NCBI GenBank assembly: GCA_963717765.1 | Contig: CAVQWX010000002.1 | Coordinates: forward strand, 434,001-498,000 | Length of the DNA: 64,000 nucleotides | Reading direction: 5' to 3' | From: JACDER01 sp963717765 | GTDB taxonomy: Bacteria; Actinomycetota; Thermoleophilia; Gaiellales; Gaiellaceae | Part shown: positions 26,731 through 34,914 of the stretch, piece after piece | Position numbering within the stretch: the stretch's first letter is position 1 | How the letters are laid out: the number at the start of each line of letters is the position of its first letter | Made by a program: the position numbers and the translations under genes | Notes under the pieces: model-generated | Told to the model about the DNA's origin: nothing | What the model saw: only the letters and a program-made list of their open reading frames with translations | The model's database searches: none

Positions 26731-27401
26731 GAGGAAAGGATCTCCTCCGCGGCCTGACCGAGCCCGACCCCGTTCGTGCGGACGAGCACTGCAGACAGGC
26801 CTGCACGCCGGGCGCCCTCGACGTCGGCCTCCGGGTTGTCGCCCACCATCCACACGGGCTCGCCGTCGCGGCGGAGGCGCAAGGCGGTCGCGAACGCCTC
26901 CGGGTGCGGCTTCTCATAGCCGATGACGCCGGAGCAGATAACGGACTCGACGTGCCGATCGAGCCCGAGCCCGGCAACGATCTGCTCGAGCTCCGGGACG
27001 TGGTTGGACAGCACTGCGTGCCGCCACCCCGCCTCGCCGAGGCGGTCGAGCGCCGGCACCGTGTCCTCGAAAACGTGCCAGCCCACCGCCGGGTCGACGT
27101 AGCGCTTGCGCGCGAGTTCGGCGAGCTCGGTCGCGCGCTCGCGCGGGACGCCTGCATCCTCGTATGCCCGGGCGAGCAGCGGCACGATCCGCGCCCACCA
27201 GGCACCGCTTTCACAGAGGTCGAGATGGGGCTCGTCCGGCGTGTGCCAGGGGAAGCGGCTGCGCAGGGCCGGGATGAAGGCGTCTTGCTCCACCTCCAGT
27301 TCGGGCTCCTGTTCGCGCAACACCTCGAGGAGGCAGCCCCGCCACCTTCCGGGACGCTCCGCCAGCGTGCCGTCGAAGTCCCAGAGCACTATTCCGCTCA
27401 C
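26727..27401 (-). CDS. HAD-family hydrolase
   Basis: The 224-aa haloacid dehalogenase-type phosphatase has motif I DFDGT (about 8-12), motif II in AVLSNHVPE, motif III Lys in GYEKPHPEAF and motif IV GDNPEADVEGA, so all catalytic motifs are present. The substrate is unknown; position between truB and ribF might hint at a flavin or nucleotide phosphate, but that is weak. The start is GTG at 27401 inside a 14-bp tandem repeat that also contains the truB stop, and the stop overlaps the ribF start. Confidence 0.88.
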   Translation of the reverse strand: MSGIVLWDFDGTLAERPGRWRGCLLEVLREQEPELEVEQDAFIPALRSRFPWHTPDEPHLDLCESGAWWARIVPLLARAYEDAGVPRERATELAELARKRYVDPAVGWHVFEDTVPALDRLGEAGWRHAVLSNHVPELEQIVAGLGLDRHVESVICSGVIGYEKPHPEAFATALRLRRDGEPVWMVGDNPEADVEGARRAGLSAVLVRTNGVGLGQAAEEILSS

Positions 27402-27446
27402 AGCAGTCCGCTCACGGCAGTCCGCTCACGGCAGTCCGCTCACGGG
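27391..27446. repeat. 14-bp tandem repeat at the truB/HAD junction
   Basis: Four units of 14 bp (consensus AGTCCGCTCACGGC on the plus strand) run from 27391 to 27446; the middle two are identical and the outer ones differ by a few bases. Each unit contains GTGAGCGG on the minus strand, so every unit carries both a potential GTG start and a TGA stop. The truB stop lies in one outer unit and the HAD start in the other. Confidence 0.9.
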
Positions 27447-28216
27447 AGCACCGTTCCGTCTACGGCGACGAGCTCGCCCTCGTGTACGACCCTGACGTCC
27501 TCGGTCACCCGCTCCCGGCCCTGCCGGATCGCCGCCGCGGTAGCCGCGTCCACCTCCCGCATCGGCAAGAAGGGAAGCGCCTGGGCCGGCGGCAGAATCA
27601 GTTCGGGGTCGGCATCCTCGACCAGGAATGGGCCCACCTCGGTGCGGCGGAGCGTCCGGCAGTGCCCTCCCAGGGCGTCCGCGACGGACCGAATGTAGGT
27701 CCCCGAGCTCACGCGGAGGTCGAGGGTCACGGCCTCGCCTGTATACGCGCTGACATCCAGCTGATCGATCCGCGACTGCCGCATCGGCATCTCCAGGGTG
27801 ACGCCGCGACGTGCGAGCCGGTAGGCGCGCTGACCTCCGACCTTTACGGCGGAGACGGCGGGGACCGGCAGCTCGACGGTGCCGCGGAGGAGCGCGAGCC
27901 GCGCGCGCAGCTCCTCTTCGGAAGGAGCAGCGCTCTCCGCGATCGTCTCTCCCTCGGGATCGCCCGTCGAGGTCCGGCGACGGAGATCGATCTCGGTGAT
28001 GTAGCGCTTGTCGAGGCCGACGAGCCATGGGGTCAGTCTAGTTGCCGCACCGGACAACACGAGTAGCAGCCCGCTGGCGAAGGGGTCCAGCGTCCCTGCG
28101 TGGCCGGTGCGAGCGCCCGTGCGCGAGCGGATGGCGCGCACCACCCGGAAAGACGAAGGTCCGGGCGGCTTGTCGACGAGGATCAACCCGCTCGGCCGAA
28201 GCCCTCGGGGCGGCAC
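27440..28216 (-). CDS. truB: tRNA pseudouridine(55) synthase TruB
   Basis: Makes pseudouridine 55 in the T-loop of tRNAs. The protein has LILVDKPPGPSSFRVV, the catalytic Asp motif GHAGTLDPFASGLL, KRYITEIDLRRRTSTGD (where the second Asp block is usual), VPAVSAVKVGGQRAYRLARRG and SSGTYIRSVADALG. GTG at 28216 gives 258 aa; a TTG at 28186 nearer the conserved start is also possible, and both lack a strong Shine-Dalgarno. It lies 13 bases downstream of nrnA, in the usual rbfA-nrnA-truB-ribF order. Confidence 0.95.
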   Translation of the reverse strand: MPPRGLRPSGLILVDKPPGPSSFRVVRAIRSRTGARTGHAGTLDPFASGLLLVLSGAATRLTPWLVGLDKRYITEIDLRRRTSTGDPEGETIAESAAPSEEELRARLALLRGTVELPVPAVSAVKVGGQRAYRLARRGVTLEMPMRQSRIDQLDVSAYTGEAVTLDLRVSSGTYIRSVADALGGHCRTLRRTEVGPFLVEDADPELILPPAQALPFLPMREVDAATAAAIRQGRERVTEDVRVVHEGELVAVDGTVLP

Positions 28217-28229
28217 CGTTCGGCCCCGC

Positions 28230-29237
28230 CTACGCTGCGGCCTTCGCCGCGACCGCGAACTCTTCGCGGATGAACGCGATGAGATCGCCGAGCTCGAGCT
28301 CGCTCGAGAAGCCTGCCGCCTGGCGATGCCCGCCGCCGCCGGCCGTCCGCGCAATCACGGACACGTCCAGCTCGTCCGAGCGCGAGCGCAGGCTGACGCG
28401 ATGCTTGGGGCCGCCGCTCGTCGGAGGCTCGCGAATCAGCACCGCCATGTCCGCTCCCTCGACGGCGCGCAGGTAGTCGATTATCCCCTCCGAGTACGGC
28501 TCGACCGCCCCGACCTCGAGGAAGTCGTCGCGTAGGAGGTACGAGATGATGAGCCGGCCGCCGTCGTAGATGTCTGCGCGCTCGAGCGCCCGCGCCAGGA
28601 GCTTCAGCTTCGCGAACTCGACGCTCTCGTACACGCCCTGGAAGACGCGATTGAGATTCGCGCCCGCTTCGACCAGCTCGGCTGCCAGGCGCAATGCGCG
28701 CGGCGTGGTGTTCGTGTATTGAAAGCGTCCGGTATCGGTCACCAGCGCGATGTACAGCGCTTCCGCGATCTCGGGCGTCAGCTCGACGTCCAGCAGGCGC
28801 AGCAGGTCGCGCATGATCTCACCCGTCGAGGAGGCGTCGCCGACGATGGCGTTGATGCTCCCGAAGCGGGTGTTGTCGTGATGGTGGTCGATGTCGACCA
28901 CGAGGGGCGCCCGGGACAGCAGCTCCTCGTAGTCGCGCCCGAGACGCATCTCTTTGGCGCAGTCCAACGCGAGTAGCACCCGCTCATCGGCGTCAGGCGG
29001 GAGCTCGCGCTGCAGCTCGTCGAGCTGCATGAACCCGTACTCGGCCGGCAGGGGCACCTGTCCGTACAGGTACATGATCCCGTCCTTCCCGAGCGCGTCG
29101 AGAGTGAGCTTGGCCGCGAGGATCGACCCCAGCGCATCTCCATCCGGGTTCTCGTGGGTCGTGATCAGGAAGCGGTCGTGCTCGCGGATCGCCCGCGCCG
29201 CGGCCTCGAGATCAGTCGTCGTCTGGGGCGAGTTCAT
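28230..29237 (-). CDS. nrnA: NrnA-like DHH phosphoesterase (nanoRNase / pAp phosphatase)
   Basis: This 335-aa DHH/DHHA1 enzyme degrades short oligoribonucleotides and 3'-phosphoadenosine 5'-phosphate. Metal motifs are visible: HENPDGDALGS (about 28-38), ALDCAKE, the DHH motif DIDHHH at about 115-120, and LVTDTGRFQY. The DHHA1 domain ends with the nucleotide-binding RTAGGGGHRQAAGF. It overlaps the end of rbfA by 26 bases and sits upstream of truB, the standard order in Gram-positive bacteria. It would finish off RNA fragments made by the RNases also encoded in this window. Confidence 0.93.
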   Translation of the reverse strand: MNSPQTTTDLEAAARAIREHDRFLITTHENPDGDALGSILAAKLTLDALGKDGIMYLYGQVPLPAEYGFMQLDELQRELPPDADERVLLALDCAKEMRLGRDYEELLSRAPLVVDIDHHHDNTRFGSINAIVGDASSTGEIMRDLLRLLDVELTPEIAEALYIALVTDTGRFQYTNTTPRALRLAAELVEAGANLNRVFQGVYESVEFAKLKLLARALERADIYDGGRLIISYLLRDDFLEVGAVEPYSEGIIDYLRAVEGADMAVLIREPPTSGGPKHRVSLRSRSDELDVSVIARTAGGGGHRQAAGFSSELELGDLIAFIREEFAVAAKAAA

Positions 29238-29556
29238 CGATTAGTTGACCCATGCGTACTCCACGCTCAACCGACGGATCGTATTCAAAGGCGAGCTGCG
29301 GAGTTCGTTTCAGACGGAGCTCGCGGCCCAGACGTGCCTGGAGGACACCGTGCGCCGCGGCCAGCCCCTCGAGCGTCCGCGCGCGCTCCTGTTCGGATGC
29401 GAGCACGCTGACGTAGACCCGGGCCTCGCGCAGATCGGTCGACGTCTCGACGCCGGTGACGGTCACGAAGCCGATGCGCGGATCCTTGAGCTCCGTGACG
29501 GCCTCCGACAGCACCTGCCGCACGGCCTCGTTCACGCGTCGCATACGCTCACTCAT
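29212..29556 (-). CDS. rbfA: Ribosome-binding factor A
   Basis: The 114-aa KH-type factor is needed for 16S rRNA processing and 30S maturation. It shows MRRVNEAVRQVLSEAV, ELKDPRIGFVTVTGVETSTDLREARVYVSV (core of the family) and LGRELRLKRTPQLAFEYD. ATG at 29556 lies inside a 27-bp direct repeat that is also found at the end of DUF503, so the original DUF503/rbfA junction was overlapping and has been pushed apart by a small repeat element. The stop overlaps the nrnA start region. Confidence 0.96.
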   Translation of the reverse strand: MSERMRRVNEAVRQVLSEAVTELKDPRIGFVTVTGVETSTDLREARVYVSVLASEQERARTLEGLAAAHGVLQARLGRELRLKRTPQLAFEYDPSVERGVRMGQLIDELAPDDD

Positions 29557-29669
29557 CGAGCGTCACGACCTCTCGCTTCCCTGGCCGGCCTCGGCTCTGC
29601 CGGGCGGAGCCCGGCGACGGCCCAGGAAACCGAGAGAGCGCTACTCATCGAGCGTCACGACCTCTCGCT
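29551..29669. repeat. Palindromic repeat element (family R1) with 27-bp direct flanks
   Basis: A palindromic core (about 29571-29637) contains GCCGGGCGGAGCCCGGC and ends TCTCGC...CGAGAGA. It lies between two exact 27-bp copies of the DUF503/rbfA junction sequence (29551-29577 and 29643-29669). The same core and ends recur at 52651-52818. On the minus strand, DUF503 ends in the upstream copy and rbfA begins in the downstream copy, so neither gene is damaged. Confidence 0.88.
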
Positions 29670-29949
29670 CCACCCGTCCCAGCTCGAAGGCACGCCCCGC
29701 GAGATACCGCTCCGCGCCGGCCAGGAGCTCCTCCACCTCGCGATGTCCCCGCGCGACACAGGACAGCGTGATCCGCGCCCGCTGCCACAGCTCGTGGTAG
29801 TCCACCTCCGCGACGGACGCGCCGAAGCGCCGCTGGAGCTGCGCCTTGACCGACAGGAGCTCTTTCCGCTTGCCCTTCAGCGATCCGTTCTCCGGAAAGT
29901 GGAGCTCCGCCGACAGTATTCCGACAAATCCTGCTCCCATACGTCTCAT
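29641..29949 (-). CDS. YlxP-like protein, DUF503
   Basis: The 102-aa DUF503 protein is found between infB and rbfA in many Gram-positive genomes; its function is unproven. Signatures are GILSAELHFPENGSLKGKRK at the start, FGASVAEVDYHELWQRARI in the middle and REVEELLAGAERYL. ATG at 29949 or the ATG at 29940 (MGAGFVGIL) could be used. The start lies back-to-back with that of the plus-strand LVIVD gene with no spacer, so its promoter, if any, must lie in the neighbour. Its last residues are encoded in one copy of the 27-bp repeat. Confidence 0.9.
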   Translation of the reverse strand: MRRMGAGFVGILSAELHFPENGSLKGKRKELLSVKAQLQRRFGASVAEVDYHELWQRARITLSCVARGHREVEELLAGAERYLAGRAFELGRVEREVVTLDE

Positions 29950-31250
29950 TGTTCACTCTGAAGCACGTCCTGAGCCTGCTCGCAATCGCCCTCGTCCTCA
30001 CGGGGACCGCCGCGGCCGTTCCCGGCGCCAAGCCCGTCCAGACGGCGCGTCTCCAGAAGATCGCCCATGCCAACCCGCACGAGGGCTACACGGGCGATGT
30101 CTTCGGCCATCTCGGCTACGCGTACCTGTCGAGTTGGCACGGATCGCAGTGCCCCTCCGCCGGGGTGCGCGTCTACGACGTCCACACCCCGAGCAAGCCG
30201 AAGCGCATCTCCACGTTCGCCGATGCGCAGTCGCAGCCGAGCGTGCACGGAACGTGGACGGAAAAGACGATCGTCCAGCACGTCGCCACCGCTGTCTTCA
30301 AGGGCGAGCTCGCGGTCGTCAGCTTCCAGGGCTGCGGCGGCAACACGTTCCAGGGCTTCGGCCTCTACGACGTCAGCAACCCCGCCGCTCCGAAGGAGCT
30401 CTCGCTCACCAATCTCGATCCGCGCGGCTCGCACGAGATCTGGCTCCAGCGGAAGGGAAATCACGCCTACGTCTATACCGCGATCCCCCGCTCCGAGCTC
30501 TACTCCTCGCCGGACTTCAACATCCAGACGCAGCGCGCGACCATCCCGGGAAAGCCCGACTTCCGCATCTTCGACGTGAGCGATCCGCGGCACCCGGTCC
30601 AGGTGGGCGAGTGGGGAGCGTGGAAAGAGCTCGGGATCAAACCGTGGGAGGGCCGAGGCGGTTTCTCCTCCAACTTCGTCCACTCCGTCATCACGAACCC
30701 CTCGGCGACACGCGCCTATCTCTCGTACTGGGATCTGGGAACCGTGATCCTGGACATCAGCAATCCCGCCCATCCCCGTTACCTCGGCCGGACGCCACGG
30801 ACCGACCCGCAGGGTGACACGCATTCGGCCGCGCTGGCGAAGAACGGGAAGGTGCTCATCGAGACGCACGAGACGCCTGACGGCCACCCCACGATCTTCG
30901 ACATCTCCAATCCTGCGCATCCGAGGTTCCTGAGCGACTTCCGCCTGCCGGGGACGGTGCCCGCCGACGACTTCACCAACGGCGTCCACGACCCGAAGGT
31001 GATCGGGAACCGCGCCTACTTCTCGTGGTACAGCCGAGGGGTCGTGGTGGCTGACATCTCCAATCCGCGCAAGCCGAAGCTCGTGGCTCAGTACCTCCCC
31101 CCGAAGGCTTCCGATCCCGACCGCGTGCTGTGCAGGTCGGCGGCGTGCAGGCTCGTCTGGGGCGTGTACGCGACGAAGAGCTACGTCCTCGCGTCGGACA
31201 TGATCAGCGGGTTGTGGGTTTTGCGCCTGCGAGCGCCTGGAAGGGGCTAG
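29949..31250 (+). CDS. Secreted LVIVD-repeat beta-propeller protein
   Basis: The 433-aa protein starts at TTG 29949 with a signal sequence (VLSLLAIALVLTGTAAAVPG). It has six or more LVIVD-type repeats: VRVYDVHTPSKPKRIS, FGLYDVSNPAAPKELS, FRIFDVSDPRHPVQVG, VILDISNPAHPRYLG, TIFDISNPAHPRFLS and VVVADISNPRKPKLVA, ending YVLASDMISGLWVLRL. LVIVD proteins are extracellular propellers of unknown ligand. It is the only plus-strand gene inside the nusA-infB-rbfA string. It abuts DUF503 head to head and its stop overlaps the infB stop within a CTAG tetranucleotide. I see no Shine-Dalgarno before the TTG. Confidence 0.82.
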   Translation: MFTLKHVLSLLAIALVLTGTAAAVPGAKPVQTARLQKIAHANPHEGYTGDVFGHLGYAYLSSWHGSQCPSAGVRVYDVHTPSKPKRISTFADAQSQPSVHGTWTEKTIVQHVATAVFKGELAVVSFQGCGGNTFQGFGLYDVSNPAAPKELSLTNLDPRGSHEIWLQRKGNHAYVYTAIPRSELYSSPDFNIQTQRATIPGKPDFRIFDVSDPRHPVQVGEWGAWKELGIKPWEGRGGFSSNFVHSVITNPSATRAYLSYWDLGTVILDISNPAHPRYLGRTPRTDPQGDTHSAALAKNGKVLIETHETPDGHPTIFDISNPAHPRFLSDFRLPGTVPADDFTNGVHDPKVIGNRAYFSWYSRGVVVADISNPRKPKLVAQYLPPKASDPDRVLCRSAACRLVWGVYATKSYVLASDMISGLWVLRLRAPGRG

Positions 31251-33202
31251 GTGCTCGACTCGCTGAGATCGGTGCGCTCGATCTGGCGCGTCTCGTAGAT
31301 CTCGAGCACGTCGCCTTCCTTCACGTCGTTGAAGTTCTCGAGCAGGATGCCGCATTCGAAGCCTTCCTCGACCTCGCGCACGTCGTCCTTGAACCTTTTC
31401 AGCTGTGCGATCGACGTCTCGGCGACGACCGCGCCGTCGCGGAGCACACGCACCTGAGAATTCCGCCGCACGCGTCCCTGGGTGACGTAGCAGCCCGCGA
31501 TCGTTCCCAGCCGGGAGACGCGGAACAGCTGGCGCACCTCGAGTTCGCCGACCGTGTCCTCGCGGGTGACCGGCTTGAGCATCCCGACGAGTGCTTGCTC
31601 GATGTCCTCGGTGAGCCGGTAGATCACGCGGTAGGTGCGGATCTCGACTCCCTCGCGCTCGGCCAGCGCGCGGGCCTCGGCGTTCGGGCGGACGTTGAAG
31701 CCGACGACGAGCGCCTGCGAGGCGGACGCGAGCATGACGTCGTTCTCCGTGATCCCCCCGACGCCCGAGTGGATGACAGTGACGCGCACCTCGGTGTGCT
31801 GGATCTTCTGGAGCTCGGACAGGGCCGCCTCGACCGAGCCGACCACGTCGCCCTTGACGATGAGGTTCAGGTCCTGGACGGCTCCGTCCGTGAACATCCG
31901 CTCGAGGGACAGCCCCGGCTTGGCGGTCTGGGCAAGCTGCTCGGTGCGCAGCCGCTGGCCGCGCAGCTGCGCGAGGTGTCGCGCCTGGCGCTCGTTCTCG
32001 ACCACGCGGCCGAGCTCGCCTGCCGGCGGCGGATGGTCGAAGCCGAGGATCTCGATGGGGTCACCCGGCACGGCGCTCTGCACCTTCTCGCCGCGGAAGT
32101 CGTGTAGGGCGCGCACCTTGCCCCACGCGTCCCCGGCGACGATCGCATCGCCGACGTTCAGGGTGCCGCGGTGGATGAGCATGGTCGCGACCGGGCCCCG
32201 GCCGACGTCCAGGCGCGATTCGATGATCGGCCCCGACGCCTCGGCGTTCGGGTTTGCCCTGAGGCCTTCTTGCTCGACGTCGGCGACCAGGAGCACCTTC
32301 TCGAGCAGGTCGACCAGGTTGGTCGACTGCTTCGCGGAGACGTCGGAAAACTGCGTCGTCCCGCCCCACTCCTCGGGCTGAAGCCCCTCGGCTGCCAGCT
32401 CCGTCCGCACGCGGTTCGGGTCGGCGTCGGGAGCGTCGATCTTGTTGACCGCGACCACGATCGGCACCTCGGCGGCGCGGGCGTGGGCGATCGACTCCTT
32501 CGTCTGCGGCATCACACCGTCGTCGGCGGCCACGACCAGGACGGCGATGTCGGTCACCTTCGCGCCGCGTGCGCGCATAGCGGTGAACGCCTCATGGCCC
32601 GGCGTGTCGAGGAAGGTGATCTCGCGCCCGTCGTGCTGCACCTGATAGGCGCCGATGTGCTGCGTGATCCCCCCGGCCTCGGTCTCGACGACCGCTGTCT
32701 TGCGGATCGCGTCGAGCAGTGTGGTCTTGCCGTGGTCGACGTGGCCCATGATCGTGACCACCGGCGGCCGCGGGGCGAGATCCTCGTCCGCGTCGTCGAA
32801 GTCCTCGGGCTCGACGTCCTCCTCGGCGGCGTGCTTGATCGTGACCTCACGGCCGACCTCGGTTGCGATCAGCTCGATCGACTCGTCCGAAAGCGACTGG
32901 GTGATGGTGACCATCTCCCCCAGCCCCATCATGATCTTGATGATCTGGGCCACCGTGATTCCGAGAGCGGCCGACAACTCCTTGACGGTCGCGCCTGAGG
33001 GAACCTCTACGGGACCGGTGGGCTGGACGACTTCCTTGGGCGGCGACTTCGGACGCGCATCGCGTTGATCGCGCGCCTGCCGAGAGTCGGGACGCGGACG
33101 CGCCGCCTGCTGGTCGATCACGACGCGCCGGCGCCGGCGGCCGACCCCGCCCTGGCGGGGGCGTACGGGTCGATTTGGTCTGTTGGAGCCCGAATTCGCC
33201 AT
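31247..33202 (-). CDS. infB: Translation initiation factor IF-2
   Basis: GTPase that places initiator tRNA on the 30S subunit. At 651 aa it has a short basic N-terminus (RPRQGGVGRRRRRVV), an IF2_N segment (VKELSAALGITVAQIIKIMM), the G domain with GHVDHGKT (about 155), DTPGHEAF and NKID, and beta-barrel domains ending EVEEGFECGILLENFNDVKEGDVLEIYE. The N-terminal region is much shorter than in streptomycetes. ATG at 33202 abuts the ylxR stop with no gap. Confidence 0.98.
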   Translation of the reverse strand: MANSGSNRPNRPVRPRQGGVGRRRRRVVIDQQAARPRPDSRQARDQRDARPKSPPKEVVQPTGPVEVPSGATVKELSAALGITVAQIIKIMMGLGEMVTITQSLSDESIELIATEVGREVTIKHAAEEDVEPEDFDDADEDLAPRPPVVTIMGHVDHGKTTLLDAIRKTAVVETEAGGITQHIGAYQVQHDGREITFLDTPGHEAFTAMRARGAKVTDIAVLVVAADDGVMPQTKESIAHARAAEVPIVVAVNKIDAPDADPNRVRTELAAEGLQPEEWGGTTQFSDVSAKQSTNLVDLLEKVLLVADVEQEGLRANPNAEASGPIIESRLDVGRGPVATMLIHRGTLNVGDAIVAGDAWGKVRALHDFRGEKVQSAVPGDPIEILGFDHPPPAGELGRVVENERQARHLAQLRGQRLRTEQLAQTAKPGLSLERMFTDGAVQDLNLIVKGDVVGSVEAALSELQKIQHTEVRVTVIHSGVGGITENDVMLASASQALVVGFNVRPNAEARALAEREGVEIRTYRVIYRLTEDIEQALVGMLKPVTREDTVGELEVRQLFRVSRLGTIAGCYVTQGRVRRNSQVRVLRDGAVVAETSIAQLKRFKDDVREVEEGFECGILLENFNDVKEGDVLEIYETRQIERTDLSESST

Positions 33203-33451
33203 TTATCGAGCCTCAGTGTAAAGCCGCGCCAGCGCGGGCTCTACCCGCACCGACTGGCGTAGCGTTCGATTGAAAGCGCGCCGCGTGGCCGCGCGCTCGA
33301 AACAGGAGAGCCTCCGGCACGTGTAGACGCCGCGTCCGGGTCCTCGCTCGGACTGCGTCAACGAGCCGCCGCGGGCCACGAAGCGCACCAGCTCGCGCTT
33401 CGGCCCCTTCCGGCCGCAGCCCGCGCACGTCCTGACGGGTTCGCGGGTCAG
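33203..33451 (-). CDS. ylxR: YlxR-family RNA-binding protein (DUF448), probable CTG start
   Basis: This small basic protein of the nusA-infB operon has the family signatures RTCAGCGRKGPKRELVRFV and GPGRGVYTCRRLSCFERAATRRAFNRTLR. No ATG, GTG or TTG lies in frame upstream of the conserved Cys motif before nusA coding sequence. A CTG at 33451 overlaps the nusA stop (CTGA) and follows AGGAGAGGAG with suitable spacing, giving 82 aa. Start by CTG is therefore the best reading; coupling to nusA termination may help. YlxR has been linked to RNase P and to global regulation in other bacteria. Confidence 0.88.
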   Translation of the reverse strand: MTREPVRTCAGCGRKGPKRELVRFVARGGSLTQSERGPGRGVYTCRRLSCFERAATRRAFNRTLRQSVRVEPALARLYTEAR

Positions 33452-34914
33452 CTGCGCTGCTCCTCTCCTGGCGCCTCGTCGAGGACAACGGACAGGGGAG
33501 CGTCGCCCGGCCCGGCCGGGAACACGTCGTCCTCCGGATCGCCCGGCTGGAACGCTTCCACGCCCTCGGTGACGCTCTCGGGCTCGGCCGTGTCGGCGAG
33601 AGCCTCGAGCGCGGGCTCCTCCTCCTGGACGATCGGGTTGTCCTCGTCGTCCGGCTCCTCCAGCGCCAGCTGCTGGTGCGCCGGGACGCCGCAGTACTTG
33701 GAGCCCGGAAGCGCCGCGTTGGGGCAGCGCTTCCCGTTCGAGAGAACTGCGGAACAGCGGCCGGTGAACTCCTCGTCGCTGCCGCCTCCGTAGGCGGCCT
33801 CGGCCTCCTGCTGGGCGAACTCGGTGTCGGAGACGATGTCGACCTTCCAGCCGGACAGGCGCGCGGCCAGGCGGGCGTTCAGGCCCTCCTTGCCGATCGC
33901 GAGCGCGAGCTGGTCGTCCGGGACGACCACGGTCGCCTCCTTGGTGTCGTCGTCGACGAAGACCTCGCGGACGCGGGCCGGCGACAGCGCCTTGGCGACG
34001 AAGCGAGCCGGATCCGTGTTCCACGGGATGATGTCGATCTTCTCGCCGCGGAGCTCGGACACGACCATGCGGACGCGTGACCCGCGCGGGCCGACGCAGG
34101 CGCCGACCGGATCGACGCCGGCCTGGTGCGACTCGACGGCGATCTTCGAGCGGTAGCCGGGCTCGCGGGCGACCGAGCGGATCTCGACCAGCCCGTCGGC
34201 GATCTCCGGAACCTCGAGCTCGAACAGCGTGCGGATCAGCTCCGGGTCGCGCCGCGAAAGGATGACCTGCGGGCCCTTCGTTCCCGAGCGCACCTCGGTG
34301 ATGACGGCCTTGATCCGGCTCCCTTGCTCGTAGCGCTCGCCGTCGACCTGCTCGGAGCGAGGGAGCAGCGCCTCCACGCGTCCGAGGTCGACGAGCACGT
34401 TGTTGCGGTCGCCGGCCTGTTGCACGATCCCGGTCACGACTTCGCTGACGCGGTCGACGTACTCCTCGTACATCATCTCGCGCTCGGCCTCGCGGATTCG
34501 CTGGAGGATGACCTGCTTGGCCGTCTGGGCGGCGATGCGGCCGAAGTTCTCGGGCGTGACGTCCGCCCTTTGGACGAGCGAGGGGTCGACGTCGGACCAG
34601 TCGATGTCGAGGTCGTCGTCCTGGACGAGGACGTGCGAAGGCTCGCCGTTCTCGGCTTCGAGCCGCTCGAGCTCGGTGATGGCGCGTTCGCGCGCCTCCT
34701 CGATCAGCCGCTCCTCGATGTCCTTGGGCAGGTCGATGGAGTGCACGCGGAAGTCACCGCGCTCGTCCACCTCGACCGTCGCGTGACGCGCGGCGCCCGG
34801 CGTCTTCTTGTACGCGGCGAGCAGGGCGTCCTCGAGCGCGCTGACGAGCGTCCCGCCCTCGATTCCCTTCTCCCGCTCGATCTCGCGGATTCCCTCGATG
34901 ATTTCCTGGGTCAT
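33448..34914 (-). CDS. nusA: Transcription termination/antitermination factor NusA
   Basis: The 488-aa protein has the N-terminal RNAP-binding domain (MTQEIIEGIREIEREKGIEGG), an S1 domain (VDRVSEVVTGIVQQ, VLVDLGRVEALLPRSEQ) and two KH domains (GACVGPRGSRVRMVVSELRGEKIDII, LAIGKEGLNARLAARLSGW). After the second KH comes an extra segment with three Cys and one His (RCSAVLSNGKRCPNAALPG and KYCGVPAH, about 383-411) that looks like a small zinc-binding motif, then an acidic tail. ATG at 34914 overlaps the rimP stop (ATGA). A terminator-like hairpin precedes the operon. Confidence 0.97.
   Translation of the reverse strand: MTQEIIEGIREIEREKGIEGGTLVSALEDALLAAYKKTPGAARHATVEVDERGDFRVHSIDLPKDIEERLIEEARERAITELERLEAENGEPSHVLVQDDDLDIDWSDVDPSLVQRADVTPENFGRIAAQTAKQVILQRIREAEREMMYEEYVDRVSEVVTGIVQQAGDRNNVLVDLGRVEALLPRSEQVDGERYEQGSRIKAVITEVRSGTKGPQVILSRRDPELIRTLFELEVPEIADGLVEIRSVAREPGYRSKIAVESHQAGVDPVGACVGPRGSRVRMVVSELRGEKIDIIPWNTDPARFVAKALSPARVREVFVDDDTKEATVVVPDDQLALAIGKEGLNARLAARLSGWKVDIVSDTEFAQQEAEAAYGGGSDEEFTGRCSAVLSNGKRCPNAALPGSKYCGVPAHQQLALEEPDDEDNPIVQEEEPALEALADTAEPESVTEGVEAFQPGDPEDDVFPAGPGDAPLSVVLDEAPGEEQRS

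Noticed and set aside
27391..27446. Possible CRISPR-like short repeats
   Set aside because: 14-bp units directly abut each other with no spacers.
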